The notes: generated by a model from the letters alone, not told the origin. 64,000 nucleotides of DNA from RGIG4608 sp051867875 (GCA_051867875.1 JBJDZG010000030.1:36013-100012); one strand, 5' to 3'; counted from the first letter of the stretch, positions 17,849 through 25,595 are shown. Made by a program: numbers and translations.

Positions 17849-17950
17849 TCTCACAGCGGGATGCGGATTTTGTACCGCAGACAAATTCTTTCGTTCGCAA
17901 AACAACTCCCCGTTTTTGCGACACTTCACGCACAAAATCCTACTCTGTAC
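17849..17950 (-). ncRNA. Tetrahydrofolate (THF, folT type) riboswitch
   Basis: Leader of folT on the minus strand. It reads AGAGTAGG near the 5' end, then GCGTGAAGTG, GGGGAGTTG, CGAACGAAAG, GCGGTACAAAATCCGC, and closes with ATCCCGCTGT, which matches the order of the conserved segments of the folT/THF aptamer (Rfam RF01831) as I recall it. It senses reduced folates and reduces folT expression when folate is sufficient. Recognised by motif order and downstream gene; a covariance-model scan would settle it. Confidence 0.85.
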
Positions 17951-17954
17951 GACC

Positions 17955-17983
17955 ATTCTATCACAAATGCAAAAAACATTCAA
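17955..17983 (-). promoter_or_regulatory. Promoter of the folT-ABC operon
   Basis: On the minus strand TTGAAT (17983-17978), 17 nt, TAGAAT (17960-17955). Predicted start a few bases before the riboswitch. Confidence 0.7.
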
Positions 17984-18000
17984 TAGTTTTGCCGAAATTC

Positions 18001-18029
18001 TTGACATTTAATGAAAAATATAATATAAT
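18001..18029 (+). promoter_or_regulatory. Promoter of queT
   Basis: TTGACA (18001-18006), 17 nt, TATAAT (18024-18029). It is back to back with the folT promoter. Confidence 0.8.
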
Positions 18030-18035
18030 AGCCCT

Positions 18036-18137
18036 CGGTGAGTTCGAAACCATCCTCACCGCGAGTACCGAGCGTAAGCAAAGCACTCAAAAAAACAAAA
18101 CTAAGGAAAGGAAGCGCGCTATTTTTATCACGCGCGC
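18036..18137 (+). ncRNA. Structured queT leader, candidate preQ1 riboswitch (class unresolved)
   Basis: Between the promoter and queT. It contains the hairpin CGGTGAG / CTCACCG with loop TTCGAAACCATC, a competing pairing CTCGGT / ACCGAG, and then an A-rich run AAAAACAAAACTAAGG ending in the SD, as in preQ1-I tails. QueT genes are commonly under preQ1 riboswitches. A second hairpin GCGCGC / GCGCGC (18114-18137) separates the AAGGAAAGG SD from the ATG. I cannot assign class I or III. Confidence 0.5.
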
Positions 18138-18148
18138 GAAAAAGAAAA

Positions 18149-18646
18149 ATGAACGCAAAAAGCAAAAATCAAAACAGGGTGCGAAATATCTGTATTTCCG
18201 CCGTCATCGCCGCTCTCTACGTCGTGCTGACGCTCGTCTGCGCCGCACTCGGACTGTCCTCGGGAGCAATTCAGCTCCGAGTTTCCGAGGCGCTGTGCGT
18301 GCTCGTTTGTTTCAGCCCCTCGGCAATAACGGGACTTACGGTGGGCTGCCTTATTTCCAATATCATCACGAGCGCAAATATTCTCGACATAGTATTCGGA
18401 ACACTTGCGACCTTCATCGGCGCACTCGGCGGATATTATCTTCGCAAGCATACGTATCTCGTAACGCTCCCGACACTCGCGGCAAATACCGTTATCGTGC
18501 CCCTCGTGATAGTATACGGCTTCGGCGTAACCGACACTTCCCTGCCGCTTGTCGCACTCACCGTCGGAATAGGCGAATTTCTCTCCGCGACTGTGCTCGG
18601 TACGGCACTGCTCATAATGCTCAAAAAGTATAATTTCAAATTGTAA
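18149..18646 (+). CDS. queT: QueT family ECF transporter S component (queuosine precursor uptake)
   Basis: 165 residues from ATG 18149; the frame extends to 18038 but that lies at the transcript start without an SD. Five to six helices. QueT-type features: ISAVIAALYVVLTLVCAALGLSSGAIQLRVSEALCVL near the start and the conserved GLTVGCLISNI and DIVFGTLATFIGALGGYYLR. The protein is the membrane binding subunit for a queuosine precursor (preQ0/preQ1/queuine) and docks on an ECF module encoded elsewhere. The nearest good SD is separated from the ATG by a hairpin. A strong terminator follows. Confidence 0.88.
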   Translation: MNAKSKNQNRVRNICISAVIAALYVVLTLVCAALGLSSGAIQLRVSEALCVLVCFSPSAITGLTVGCLISNIITSANILDIVFGTLATFIGALGGYYLRKHTYLVTLPTLAANTVIVPLVIVYGFGVTDTSLPLVALTVGIGEFLSATVLGTALLIMLKKYNFKL

Positions 18647-18650
18647 ACAC

Positions 18651-18680
18651 AAAAAAGCCGTCCAAAAGGACGGCTTTTTT
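18651..18680 (+). terminator. Terminator of queT
   Basis: AAGCCGTCC / GGACGGCTT with AAAA loop and TTTTTT tail. Confidence 0.92.
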
Positions 18681-18740
18681 GCCGCGTTAGCACAACCTCA
18701 TCGGCGTTTTCGCCCGCTTGGCGCGGCGCAAACACAACAA

Positions 18741-18767
18741 CCGTAGGGACCGGCGTCCCGACGGTCC
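18741..18767 (+). repeat. REP family 3
   Basis: CCGTAGGGACCGGCG followed by TCCCGACGGTCC; hairpin-forming. Inverted relative at 37152-37178. Confidence 0.75.
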
Positions 18768-18799
18768 GCCCCGCATTCGCGCAGGCTCACGCTCATCAA

Positions 18800-18828
18800 C
18801 CGTAGGGGGCGACGTCCTCGACGCCCCG
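18800..18828 (+). repeat. REP family 2
   Basis: 29-bp unit starting CCGTAGGGGGCGACG and ending TCCTCGACGCCCCG; imperfect palindrome. Exact copies at 18922-18950 (inverted), 19218-19246, 34033-34061 (inverted), 34327-34355 and 37212-37240 (inverted); variant at 34621-34649. Confidence 0.9.
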
Positions 18829-18921
18829 TTTTGAAACGCAAACAAAATATTTGCCGAAAAAACATTTAATAATTTGATATGTTTCCCTGATTTTTTCTAT
18901 CGCAAAAGATTTTATATTTTT

Positions 18922-19246
18922 CGGGGCGTCGAGGACGTCGCCCCCTACGGAGTATAATCAAAATTCCAAACGTAGCAAAAAAATTATAATGGGCGCGCGA
19001 GGGTTTGTTTGCTATCAATAGACGTGAAGATACCGAAGCTTGATAGCCGCTTTTTCTCTGCAAGCGTAGGCGCAGAGAAAAAGCTAACAAAAAGAGACGC
19101 CGAATGAGAGTTTCGCTCTCTGCGGAGAGCGAGGCGGGGCTGCGCGCCCCACCGCCCGCGCCGCCTTTTACAAAAGGCGGGCGAAAACGCAGAACGGGCA
19201 CGGCGCACGCGCAACAACCGTAGGGGGCGACGTCCTCGACGCCCCG
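18922..19246 (+). repeat. REP-bounded structured element, copy A
   Basis: 325 bp with perfect 29-bp terminal inverted REPs of family 2. The inner ~255 bp (from ~18991) recurs at 34101-34355 and 34379-34650. It is rich in hairpins: TTTTTCTCTGC / GCAGAGAAAAA, GCTCTC / GAGAGC, GGGGC / GCCCC, and a run pairing GCCGCCTTTT with AAAAGGCGG. No conserved reading frame; likely a non-autonomous REP-based element. Confidence 0.75.
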
Positions 19247-19306
19247 CTCCGATTGCGCATGAAAAAACGCATCTACCGTAAGGTCAGCAATATTTTTTCC
19301 AACTGC

Positions 19307-19333
19307 AAAAACACCGCCCTATCGGACGGCGTC
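19307..19333 (-). terminator. Terminator of the TrpXYZ-type importer operon
   Basis: Minus strand ACGCCG-(10 nt)-CGGTGT followed by TTTTTGC. Confidence 0.65.
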
Positions 19334-19349
19334 TTTGTTTTCAAAATTT

Positions 19350-20144
19350 TTATGAGAGTATCGTTCGGTCATTGGCAAATTCTTTTCCGCTCGCCTTGGT
19401 GAAAAGACCTAAAAGGTCCTCAACGGTCAAATTTTCCTTTGCCTTTCCCGATATGTCAACTACAATTCTGCCCTCGTGCATCATAATGAGTCTGTTGCCA
19501 TGGCGTATTGCATCGTGCATATTGTGAGTTATCATAATCGTAGTAAGGTGATTTTCCGAAACTATCTTATCGGTAATTTCCAGCACCTTTTCGGCGGTTT
19601 TGGGGTCGAGCGCCGCCGTGTGCTCGTCGAGCAGGAGAAGCTTTGGCGCATTCATCGACGCCATCAGAAGTGTTACTGCCTGACGCTGGCCGCCCGAAAG
19701 CAAGCCGACCTTGCTCGTCATTCTGTCTTCCAGACCGAGCCCGAGAGTCGCAAGAAGCGCTCTGTATTCCTCTCTCTCGCTCTTTGAAATTCCCCACGAG
19801 AGACCGCGTCTGCGTCCTCTGCGTCTTGCGAGCGCGAGGTTTTCCTGAATTTCCATATCGGCGGCAGTACCCATCATCGGGTCCTGAAAAACTCTGCCGA
19901 GGAACGTCGCTCTTTTGTGCTCGGACATTGAGGTAATGTCCTTGCCGTCAATGATTATTTCACCCTCATCGAGCTTCCAAGCACCGCAGATGGCATTGAG
20001 CATCGTGCTCTTGCCCGCTCCGTTTCCGCCTATGACGGTAACGAAATCACCGTCATCAAGTGTCAGCGAAAGATTGTTAAGTGCCTTTTTTTCATTTATC
20101 GTGCCTGCGTTGAAGGTCTTTGAAATATTTTTTATTTCAAGCAT
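19350..20144 (-). CDS. ABC importer ATP-binding protein (TrpZ-like)
   Basis: 264 residues from ATG 20144, behind GGGGGGAG; the longer frame to 20279 reads back into the permease gene. Walker A GGNGAGKSTM (~40), signature LLSGGQRQAVTL (~145), Walker B LLLLDEHTAALDPKT (~167; DEHT in place of DEPT, as is usual in this family), H-loop in TIMITHNMHDA. It drives uptake by the permease, whose gene it overlaps by eight bases. It belongs to the ABC group that works with PF04392-type binding proteins. Confidence 0.9.
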   Translation of the reverse strand: MLEIKNISKTFNAGTINEKKALNNLSLTLDDGDFVTVIGGNGAGKSTMLNAICGAWKLDEGEIIIDGKDITSMSEHKRATFLGRVFQDPMMGTAADMEIQENLALARRRGRRRGLSWGISKSEREEYRALLATLGLGLEDRMTSKVGLLSGGQRQAVTLLMASMNAPKLLLLDEHTAALDPKTAEKVLEITDKIVSENHLTTIMITHNMHDAIRHGNRLIMMHEGRIVVDISGKAKENLTVEDLLGLFTKASGKEFANDRTILS

Positions 20145-21051
20145 TTTTCTCTCCCCCCTTCGCAGTCTTTTTGGCAGCCGCGCCCGAAAAATACTTCGCT
20201 TTGAGGTTCGGCACTCCGAGGAACACCGCAACGACGAGCGCGGAGAGCATTTTGAGCAGGTCCGTGTCAAGTCCCGCAAATACCACTACCTGATATACTA
20301 CATAGTAGATTACTCCGCCGAGCAACGCTCCGCAAAGGCGCACGGCAAAATTGCGCGCAACCTTTGATAAGAGCACCTCGCCGACGATTATCGCCGCAAG
20401 ACCTATAACAATCGCGCCGCGTCCCATATTGATATCGGCAAAGCCCTGATACTGCGCGAGAAGCGCGCCCGAGAGCGCAACGAGTGCATTCGAGATAATA
20501 AGACCGAGCACCTTATTCAGGTTTGTGTTGATGCCTTGTGCACGGCTCATATTTATGTTACAGCCCGTCGCGCGTATTGCCGAGCCGAGCTCCGTTCCGA
20601 AGAACCAGTAGAGCAGACCGATTATCACGCCCGCTATCAGAAGAAGCGTTATAAGCGCTTCGGTAATATTCATCTGCGTAACGATTACGGGGAATTTTCT
20701 CGGGGAGAGAGGTCTGTTCGCCTGACCCAGGATTTTAAGATTGACCGACCAGAGCATAAGCTGTGTCAGAATTCCCGCAAGAATGGCGGGAATATCGAGG
20801 AAGGTGTGAAAAAATCCCGTTACGAGTCCTGCAATACCGCCCGCTATCATAGCGCAGAGCATGGCGAGCCAAGGGTTAACACCCGCACTTATGAGCATAG
20901 TGCACACCGCCGCGCCCGTGCATATCGAGCCGTCAACCGTAAGGTCGCTTATTGCAAGTATTTTGTAGGTGATGTAAAGCCCCACCGCCATAATTCCCCA
21001 GATAAGTCCGAGGGATACGGCGCCCGGAAGGCTGCCGAGTAATTGTATCAT
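20137..21051 (-). CDS. ABC importer permease (TrpY-like)
   Basis: 304 residues with eight to nine hydrophobic helices. It is of the branched-chain-amino-acid permease fold, with GLIWGIMAVGLYITYKIL near the start and the DLTVDGSICTGAAVC segment characteristic of YufP/TrpY-like permeases. The last residues are basic. The SD is AAAAAGGAA. It lies 83 nt after the binding-protein gene with a hairpin between them. It imports an aromatic amino acid if the T-box reading is right. Confidence 0.88.
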   Translation of the reverse strand: MIQLLGSLPGAVSLGLIWGIMAVGLYITYKILAISDLTVDGSICTGAAVCTMLISAGVNPWLAMLCAMIAGGIAGLVTGFFHTFLDIPAILAGILTQLMLWSVNLKILGQANRPLSPRKFPVIVTQMNITEALITLLLIAGVIIGLLYWFFGTELGSAIRATGCNINMSRAQGINTNLNKVLGLIISNALVALSGALLAQYQGFADINMGRGAIVIGLAAIIVGEVLLSKVARNFAVRLCGALLGGVIYYVVYQVVVFAGLDTDLLKMLSALVVAVFLGVPNLKAKYFSGAAAKKTAKGGEKNA

Positions 21052-21093
21052 TTCAGTTTTAAGTTCCTTTTTGTTTTTTTGTTTATTTAAGTC

Positions 21094-21116
21094 AGCCCTC
21101 CCGATATGAGAGGGCT
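21094..21116 (-). other. Intercistronic hairpin between binding protein and permease
   Basis: AGCCCTC / GAGGGCT stem without a U-run. It probably protects the upstream binding-protein mRNA 3' end, which raises its level relative to the membrane subunits. Confidence 0.55.
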
Positions 21117-21134
21117 TCTGTTTACTGTCTTAAA

Positions 21135-22091
21135 TTATTTTATTTCTTCGTAACCTGCGGGAACGGTGATACCGAGAAGCTCTGCCATTTCCTTGTTAAA
21201 TTTCTTCGTAGCGGGAGCGTATTCTACGGGCATGGCGGAGATGTCAGCTTCACCCTTAAGAATTTTAGCCGCCATTTCAGCGGTCTTTACTCCGAGGTCG
21301 TAGTAGCTTATGGAAAGAGATGCAACACCGCACGAACGGCAAAGATTCTCCTCGCCTGCGAAAAGAGGGATCCTCTTTTCTCTTACGATGTTACCGATAG
21401 TTTCAGCGCAGGAAGCAGCCGTGTTATCGGTGGGAACATAGAGAACGTCGCACTGTTCGGCCGCGGCAGTAGCAACTGCCGAAATTTCGTTGGAATCTGC
21501 GAACGGGAAGGACACTGCCTCAACTCCGTGCTCGCCGAGGAACTTTGTTACCTGGTCTACCTGATATTTGGAGTTTGCTTCCGCCGAGCAGAAGATAATG
21601 CCTACTTTCTTTACGTCCGGGCAGATTTCAAGAATCATATTGACCTGACCTTCAAGGCTTGCAAGGTCGCTCGTGCCGGATACGTTTCCGCCTACCGTGC
21701 CGTTAAAATTGTCAATTCCGAGAGCTACGCCGAATTCCGTAATGGACGTACCGAGGATCGGAATGGTCGAGGTTGCGCTGTACGCCGCCTGAAGCGCGGG
21801 AGTTGCGTTGGCAAGAATGAGGTCGACTTTTTTGTTTATAAAGCTGTTGATGATGGTTGAGCAAACCTGTGTGTCGCCCGAAGCATTCTGAAGGTCAAAT
21901 TCAACGTTTTCCTCGCCGAGAAGCTCTACGAGCCTGTCCATAAAGCCCTGCGTTGCCGCGTCAAGTGCTTCGTGCTGGGTGAGCTGGCAGATGCCGACTA
22001 CGAATTTGTCGCTGCTGTCGCAAGCGGTAAACGCGAAAAGCGACATTGTGAGAATGGAAAGTGTGAGAATGAGTGCCAATGTTTTTTTCAT
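21135..22091 (-). CDS. Substrate-binding lipoprotein of ABC importer (TrpX-like, PF04392 type)
   Basis: 318 residues, AAAGGAG upstream. Lipoprotein signal peptide ending in the lipobox LFAFTAC (Cys ~24). The mature part is a periplasmic-binding fold with the family landmarks VGICQLTQHEALDAATQGF, FDLQNASGD, NATPALQAA, GTSITE, KVGIIFCSAEANS and VPTDN. It captures the ligand outside and delivers it to the permease. T-box control with a UAC specifier suggests tyrosine; the protein family itself is usually called tryptophan/tyrosine-type. Confidence 0.9.
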   Translation of the reverse strand: MKKTLALILTLSILTMSLFAFTACDSSDKFVVGICQLTQHEALDAATQGFMDRLVELLGEENVEFDLQNASGDTQVCSTIINSFINKKVDLILANATPALQAAYSATSTIPILGTSITEFGVALGIDNFNGTVGGNVSGTSDLASLEGQVNMILEICPDVKKVGIIFCSAEANSKYQVDQVTKFLGEHGVEAVSFPFADSNEISAVATAAAEQCDVLYVPTDNTAASCAETIGNIVREKRIPLFAGEENLCRSCGVASLSISYYDLGVKTAEMAAKILKGEADISAMPVEYAPATKKFNKEMAELLGITVPAGYEEIK

Positions 22092-22165
22092 AATGTGTCT
22101 CCTTTTCTGCCGTAAGATGCACTTGATTACGGCATTTCAAAAAATATTTTTTTGCGAGAGCAACT

Positions 22166-22444
22166 AAAAAACCCCTGCATCTTTTTAAGATGCAGGGACG
22201 AAAAGACCGTGTTACCACTCTGCTTCGGCTAAACCTCACGGTTTAACCCTTATCGACTTCTATCAAAGTCTTTGCCCGTAACGGGGGCTACCGTTGTGCC
22301 TACAGACCGAAATAAAATCCGGTGTTCAACACACAACTTGCAAAATGTACGCCACAAGCTTACTTGCCGCTGTCTCTCACCGCCCGACAGCTCTCTGAAG
22401 GCATTTCACCTTGCGCTCTTTTTGCTCAAACGTCTTTTTATGTT
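22166..22444 (-). ncRNA. T-box leader, probable tyrosine specifier
   Basis: Minus-strand leader of the importer operon. Stem I carries the AGAGAGCTG apical region. The 3' side of the specifier loop reads GGC-GUAC-AUUUUGC, with UAC at 22349-22347 followed by A, closed by GCAAAA / UUUUGC. The T-box sequence AGAGTGGTAACACGG is at 22222-22208. The terminator CCCTGCATCTT / AAGATGCAGGG plus TTTTTT is at 22197-22166. Uncharged cognate tRNA would stabilise the antiterminator. Alternative specifier UGG (Trp) fits less well because it is not followed by a purine. Confidence 0.88.
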
Positions 22445-22450
22445 GTGCCC

Positions 22451-22479
22451 ATTTTAGCACAACATAATTAATTTGTCAA
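22451..22479 (-). promoter_or_regulatory. Promoter of the T-box operon
   Basis: Minus strand TTGACA (22479-22474), 17 nt, TAAAAT (22456-22451). Confidence 0.8.
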
Positions 22480-22500
22480 TAGCTTTTTTCAAAAAAATTA

Positions 22501-22817
22501 AAAAAATTATTAATGTTAATTTTTTCACGTCCGGGCGAATGAATAACGAATAACGAAGAATCAAAAAATGGGCGCACCATACCGTATTGGTGCGCCCGGG
22601 CAGAAAGGAGGTAGCCGTCGAAGGACGGCACTATGCACCAAACGGCGCATTTTGAATATATGATTTACGTAAAAAAATAATCTCGGAAAATTGAAAATGT
22701 AAATTTCTATTACAAATATACAGCTAAAATTTAACAATGTCAATAGTCTTTATGAAATTTTGTTAAATCTTGACATATTTTTTTACATATTTTGTGCATT
22801 TATTACAATGAGCTTAC
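22501..22817. other. Gene-free region with a perfect GC-rich inverted repeat
   Basis: Contains GGGCGCACCA-8 nt-TGGTGCGCCC (22570-22597), then GCCGTC / GGACGGC (~22614-22630), preceded by a tandem GAATAAC repeat. The rest is AT-rich. It may terminate the dusB transcript or be a REP relative. No gene seen. Confidence 0.5.
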
Positions 22818-23828
22818 TCATTTGAGCGTGTCGAGGAGCTCTGCAAGCTCCGCATAGCTCTCCGAGATATTTATGCGTTGGCGCACTTCCGCCGCGCCCC
22901 TTATTCCTTTCATATACCAACCGAGATGCTTTCGGCTTTCCAATATTCCCACGCGCTCTCCCTTGTTTTCAACAAGCAATTTAAGGTGGCGAAGCGCCGT
23001 GTCAATAACCTCGCTCTGCGGAATCTCACGGACCTCTCCGCCCTCTGAAAGCCTCGTTGCATTCTCAAAAATGAACGGATTTCCGAGAGCGCCCCGTCCT
23101 ATCATAACGCCGTCAACGCCCGTCCTGTCAATCATTGAGAGCGCGTCCTCGGGTGAAAAAATATCTCCGTTTCCGACGACGGGAATGCTCACGGCGCGCT
23201 TGACCTTTGCAATTTCAGCCCAGTCTGCGCTCGGCGCATACTGTTGCTCGCGCGTTCTGCCGTGCACGCAGATGAGCGACGCGCCGTTGTCCTCGAGAAT
23301 TTTCGCCACTTCAACCGCGTTTATTGAATTTTTATCCCAGCCGAGACGGATTTTCACCGTCACGGGCAGTGCTACCGCGTCCGCTACCGCACGCACGATT
23401 TGCCCCGCAAGGCGCGGGTTGCGAAGTAGCGCAGAGCCCTCGCCGTTTGATACAATTTTGGGGACGGGACAGCCCATATTTATGTCAATGGCGGTCGGAA
23501 CGTGGCACGAGGTCGTGCCTCGGTAGTCGTTCTCGGCAATCATTCGCGCCGCCTCCGCCATAAATTCCGGCTCGCTTCCGAAAATCTGCACCGCCATGGG
23601 CAACTCTTCCTCTCCAATCGCCGCGAGAGGCGCGGTCTTTGAAGGGTGATTTTCAATATTCTTTTTGTTGTTCTGCTCATAACAGAGTGCCTTAGCGCAG
23701 ACCATCTCGCTAACGACGTACTCCGCGCCGTATTCACGGCAGATTTTGCGGAAGGAAGAGTCCGTCGCACCCGCCATCGGCGCAAGCATCAGACCGTATT
23801 TAAGCTCCGCATTTCCTATCTTCAACAT
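22818..23828 (-). CDS. dusB: tRNA-dihydrouridine synthase DusB
   Basis: 336 residues; GGAG upstream of the ATG. TIM-barrel flavoprotein signatures: LMLAPMAGATDSSFRKICR with the FMN site, the MNMGCPVPKIV motif holding the catalytic Cys region (DINMGCPVPK), the RLGWD phosphate region, VHGRTREQQY, and GNGDIFSP. It reduces uridines to dihydrouridine in the D-loop of tRNA using FMN and NADPH. Monocistronic with its own promoter. Confidence 0.95.
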   Translation of the reverse strand: MLKIGNAELKYGLMLAPMAGATDSSFRKICREYGAEYVVSEMVCAKALCYEQNNKKNIENHPSKTAPLAAIGEEELPMAVQIFGSEPEFMAEAARMIAENDYRGTTSCHVPTAIDINMGCPVPKIVSNGEGSALLRNPRLAGQIVRAVADAVALPVTVKIRLGWDKNSINAVEVAKILEDNGASLICVHGRTREQQYAPSADWAEIAKVKRAVSIPVVGNGDIFSPEDALSMIDRTGVDGVMIGRGALGNPFIFENATRLSEGGEVREIPQSEVIDTALRHLKLLVENKGERVGILESRKHLGWYMKGIRGAAEVRQRINISESYAELAELLDTLK

Positions 23829-23908
23829 ATTTTTCTCCGAATTTCGGGCAATTCGGCAAAGGTGCGCCGAAATTACCGCAAAAAGTTTCTTTCATCGTTT
23901 ATAAACGA

Positions 23909-23937
23909 ATTATATCACACTCGGAGCAACTTTTCAA
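23909..23937 (-). promoter_or_regulatory. Promoter of dusB
   Basis: Minus strand TTGAAA (23937-23932), 17 nt, TATAAT (23914-23909). Confidence 0.7.
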
Positions 23938-24068
23938 CCGCAAAACGGATTTTGTTCACAAAATGTTAATATAATTGAGGTAAAATTAATTAGTATTATC
24001 AAAAATGTGCCAAAACGCAGTCAAAAAGTGAATTGTGCACAAAAAAATCACACAAAGAAGGAGACGCG

Positions 24069-25031
24069 ATGGCTTACACCCCAAGAAATCCGAAAAAACC
24101 GAATAACGCGTACAAAACGGGCAAGCTCTCGCGCGCGAAAAGCTTTTCCCGTAAGAAATTCAATCCCGTGCCCCTCATTGTGCTCGCCTGCGTGCTCGCG
24201 AGCTTTATCGGTGCGGTAATTCTCGGCTCGTACCTCGGCGACAAGGCGGAGCAGTCGCAGAACACGACGACAACGCCGGGCGGAGCGTCCTCGCTAAATC
24301 CCCCGGCACCCGACAAAACCGACCCGAGGGTTGACCTTAACGCATTCCTTGCCGACATGACGGGTGCTGACCCCGAAGAAAGTCTCTCCGCTCAAACAGG
24401 CGTGGCAAGAGAACGCGGCAACGCGCTTTTCATTCCCCTGCGCGACACCGACGGAAAGCTCATTTATTCGTCCGATAAGACCGACGAGCTCGGCTATCCC
24501 GCGCGAAGCAATCTGACGCTCGAAAGGCTTAATAATCACTTTGATTACTACGTGGATTTTGCAGTGGGATATTTGAGGTCCGACTTTTCGCCGAGTATTA
24601 CTCCCGCCGAGAGACTCAAAATTCAGTCCGACGAGATAATCTTGCTCTCCGAGGCGACAGAGGAAGCCTTTGGGCAGATAATCGTCAGCTTTAACGGTGA
24701 GATAAATAAAGATAACCTTATTTATTATCAGGCATACCTCGTTGACTTAAAACTCGCTTGCCCCGAAATTCCCGTCGGAATTGAGCTGTCCTACGATTTC
24801 GTGATAAGCTCCGATAACTCGGGAACGCTCGCAGAGCTGCTCTCGATTGCGGATTTTTACGCCATTGACCTCGGCGCGGCGGGTGCGGAAGCGCTTGAAG
24901 GAGTGCTCTCGGGCATGGTCTACCTCAATGAGCGCTACGGCTGTGTCGTTCTCCTGTCCGACTGCGAGGATATAGCCGAAAGAATAGCGAAGCTGACAGA
25001 CAAAAAGATTAATAATTTCGTTGTAAAATAA
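24069..25031 (+). CDS. Membrane-anchored extracytoplasmic protein of unknown function
   Basis: 320 residues from ATG 24069 with AGAAGGAGA upstream. Basic cytoplasmic start rich in Pro/Lys/Arg, one membrane helix (~35-58), a Thr/Pro-rich linker, then a ~240-residue domain with alternating beta and alpha stretches (ALFIPLRD, LRLKIQSDEII, CPEIPVGIELSYDFVIS, FYAIDLG, CVVLLSDC). This looks like a TIM-barrel, perhaps related to glycoside-hydrolase-like surface proteins, but I recognise no catalytic motif. The stop is 14 nt before the kinase-like gene, so the two are likely one operon. Confidence 0.65.
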   Translation: MAYTPRNPKKPNNAYKTGKLSRAKSFSRKKFNPVPLIVLACVLASFIGAVILGSYLGDKAEQSQNTTTTPGGASSLNPPAPDKTDPRVDLNAFLADMTGADPEESLSAQTGVARERGNALFIPLRDTDGKLIYSSDKTDELGYPARSNLTLERLNNHFDYYVDFAVGYLRSDFSPSITPAERLKIQSDEIILLSEATEEAFGQIIVSFNGEINKDNLIYYQAYLVDLKLACPEIPVGIELSYDFVISSDNSGTLAELLSIADFYAIDLGAAGAEALEGVLSGMVYLNERYGCVVLLSDCEDIAERIAKLTDKKINNFVVK

Positions 25032-25045
25032 GATTGGGGGCGCTT

Positions 25046-25585
25046 ATGCTTAACATTGGCTCGTCCGTGCCCGTCAACGGTACGGAATATAAAATAATTA
25101 AATTACTCGGGCACGGCAAGGGCGGTTATTCATACCTCAGCGAGCGCGGCGGCGCGCCCTGCGTGCTGAAACAAATTCATCACGAGCCCTGCTCTTATTA
25201 TACCTTCGGCGATAAAATCCGCGCGGAAGCCCACGACTACGAGCGACTTTGCAAAACCGGCATCAGAATGCCGAAAATGCTCGGTATCGACTTTGAAAAC
25301 GAGCGAATCGTAAAGGAATACATCGACGGTCCGACCGTTTTTGAGCTCGTCCGCGACGGGCTTATGCGCGAGGAATACACCGCGCAAGTGCGTGAGATGT
25401 GCGCACTTCTCTACCCCGCAGGCACAAATATCGACTACTACCCTGCGAATTTCATCGTGCAGGGCGGACTGCTCTACTATATCGACTACGAGTGCAACGA
25501 CTACTGCGACGAGTGGAATTTTGAAAATTGGGGCGTCAGGTATTGGTCGCGCACCGAGGATTTCGAAAGAGCGCTTAAAGGTTAA
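25046..25585 (+). CDS. Small protein-kinase-like phosphotransferase
   Basis: 179 residues from ATG 25046 (TTGGGGGCG upstream); a TTG at 25034 is less likely. It shows a trimmed kinase fold: a GHGKGGYSYLS glycine loop (~25), the Lys in CVLKQIHH (~43), the catalytic loop IDYYPANFIV (~132) and the metal-binding DYE in YYIDYECND (~147). It is far shorter than a canonical Ser/Thr kinase and resembles RIO/APH-like or lipopolysaccharide-kinase-like minimal folds. Its substrate is unknown; the coupled membrane protein is a candidate partner. Confidence 0.7.
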   Translation: MLNIGSSVPVNGTEYKIIKLLGHGKGGYSYLSERGGAPCVLKQIHHEPCSYYTFGDKIRAEAHDYERLCKTGIRMPKMLGIDFENERIVKEYIDGPTVFELVRDGLMREEYTAQVREMCALLYPAGTNIDYYPANFIVQGGLLYYIDYECNDYCDEWNFENWGVRYWSRTEDFERALKG

Positions 25586-25595
25586 TACGAATATA

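Larger units (their letters stand above)
18681..19349. other. Gene-free REP cluster between queT and the ABC importer
   Basis: About 670 nt without a credible gene; open frames here are low-complexity Arg/Ser products of the GC-rich repeats. It contains REP family 3 (18741-18767), REP family 2 (18800-18828), element copy A (18922-19246) bounded by inverted family-2 REPs, and the terminator of the importer operon (~19307-19333, minus strand). Confidence 0.8.

Noticed and set aside
18038..18148. Longer queT product starting at 18038
   Set aside because: That codon lies about at the predicted transcription start, has no SD, and the extra residues are low-complexity and translate the structured leader.
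18128..18652. Long reading frame antisense to queT, and several like it opposite other GC-rich genes (for example opposite PBP2, fhs and the ATPase)
   Set aside because: They have no SD, odd composition, and mirror the codon structure of well-supported genes on the other strand.
22341..22380. UGG (Trp) as the T-box specifier
   Set aside because: The UGG in CUUGUGGCG is followed by C and lies in the stem, while UAC sits in the predicted specifier loop and is followed by A.
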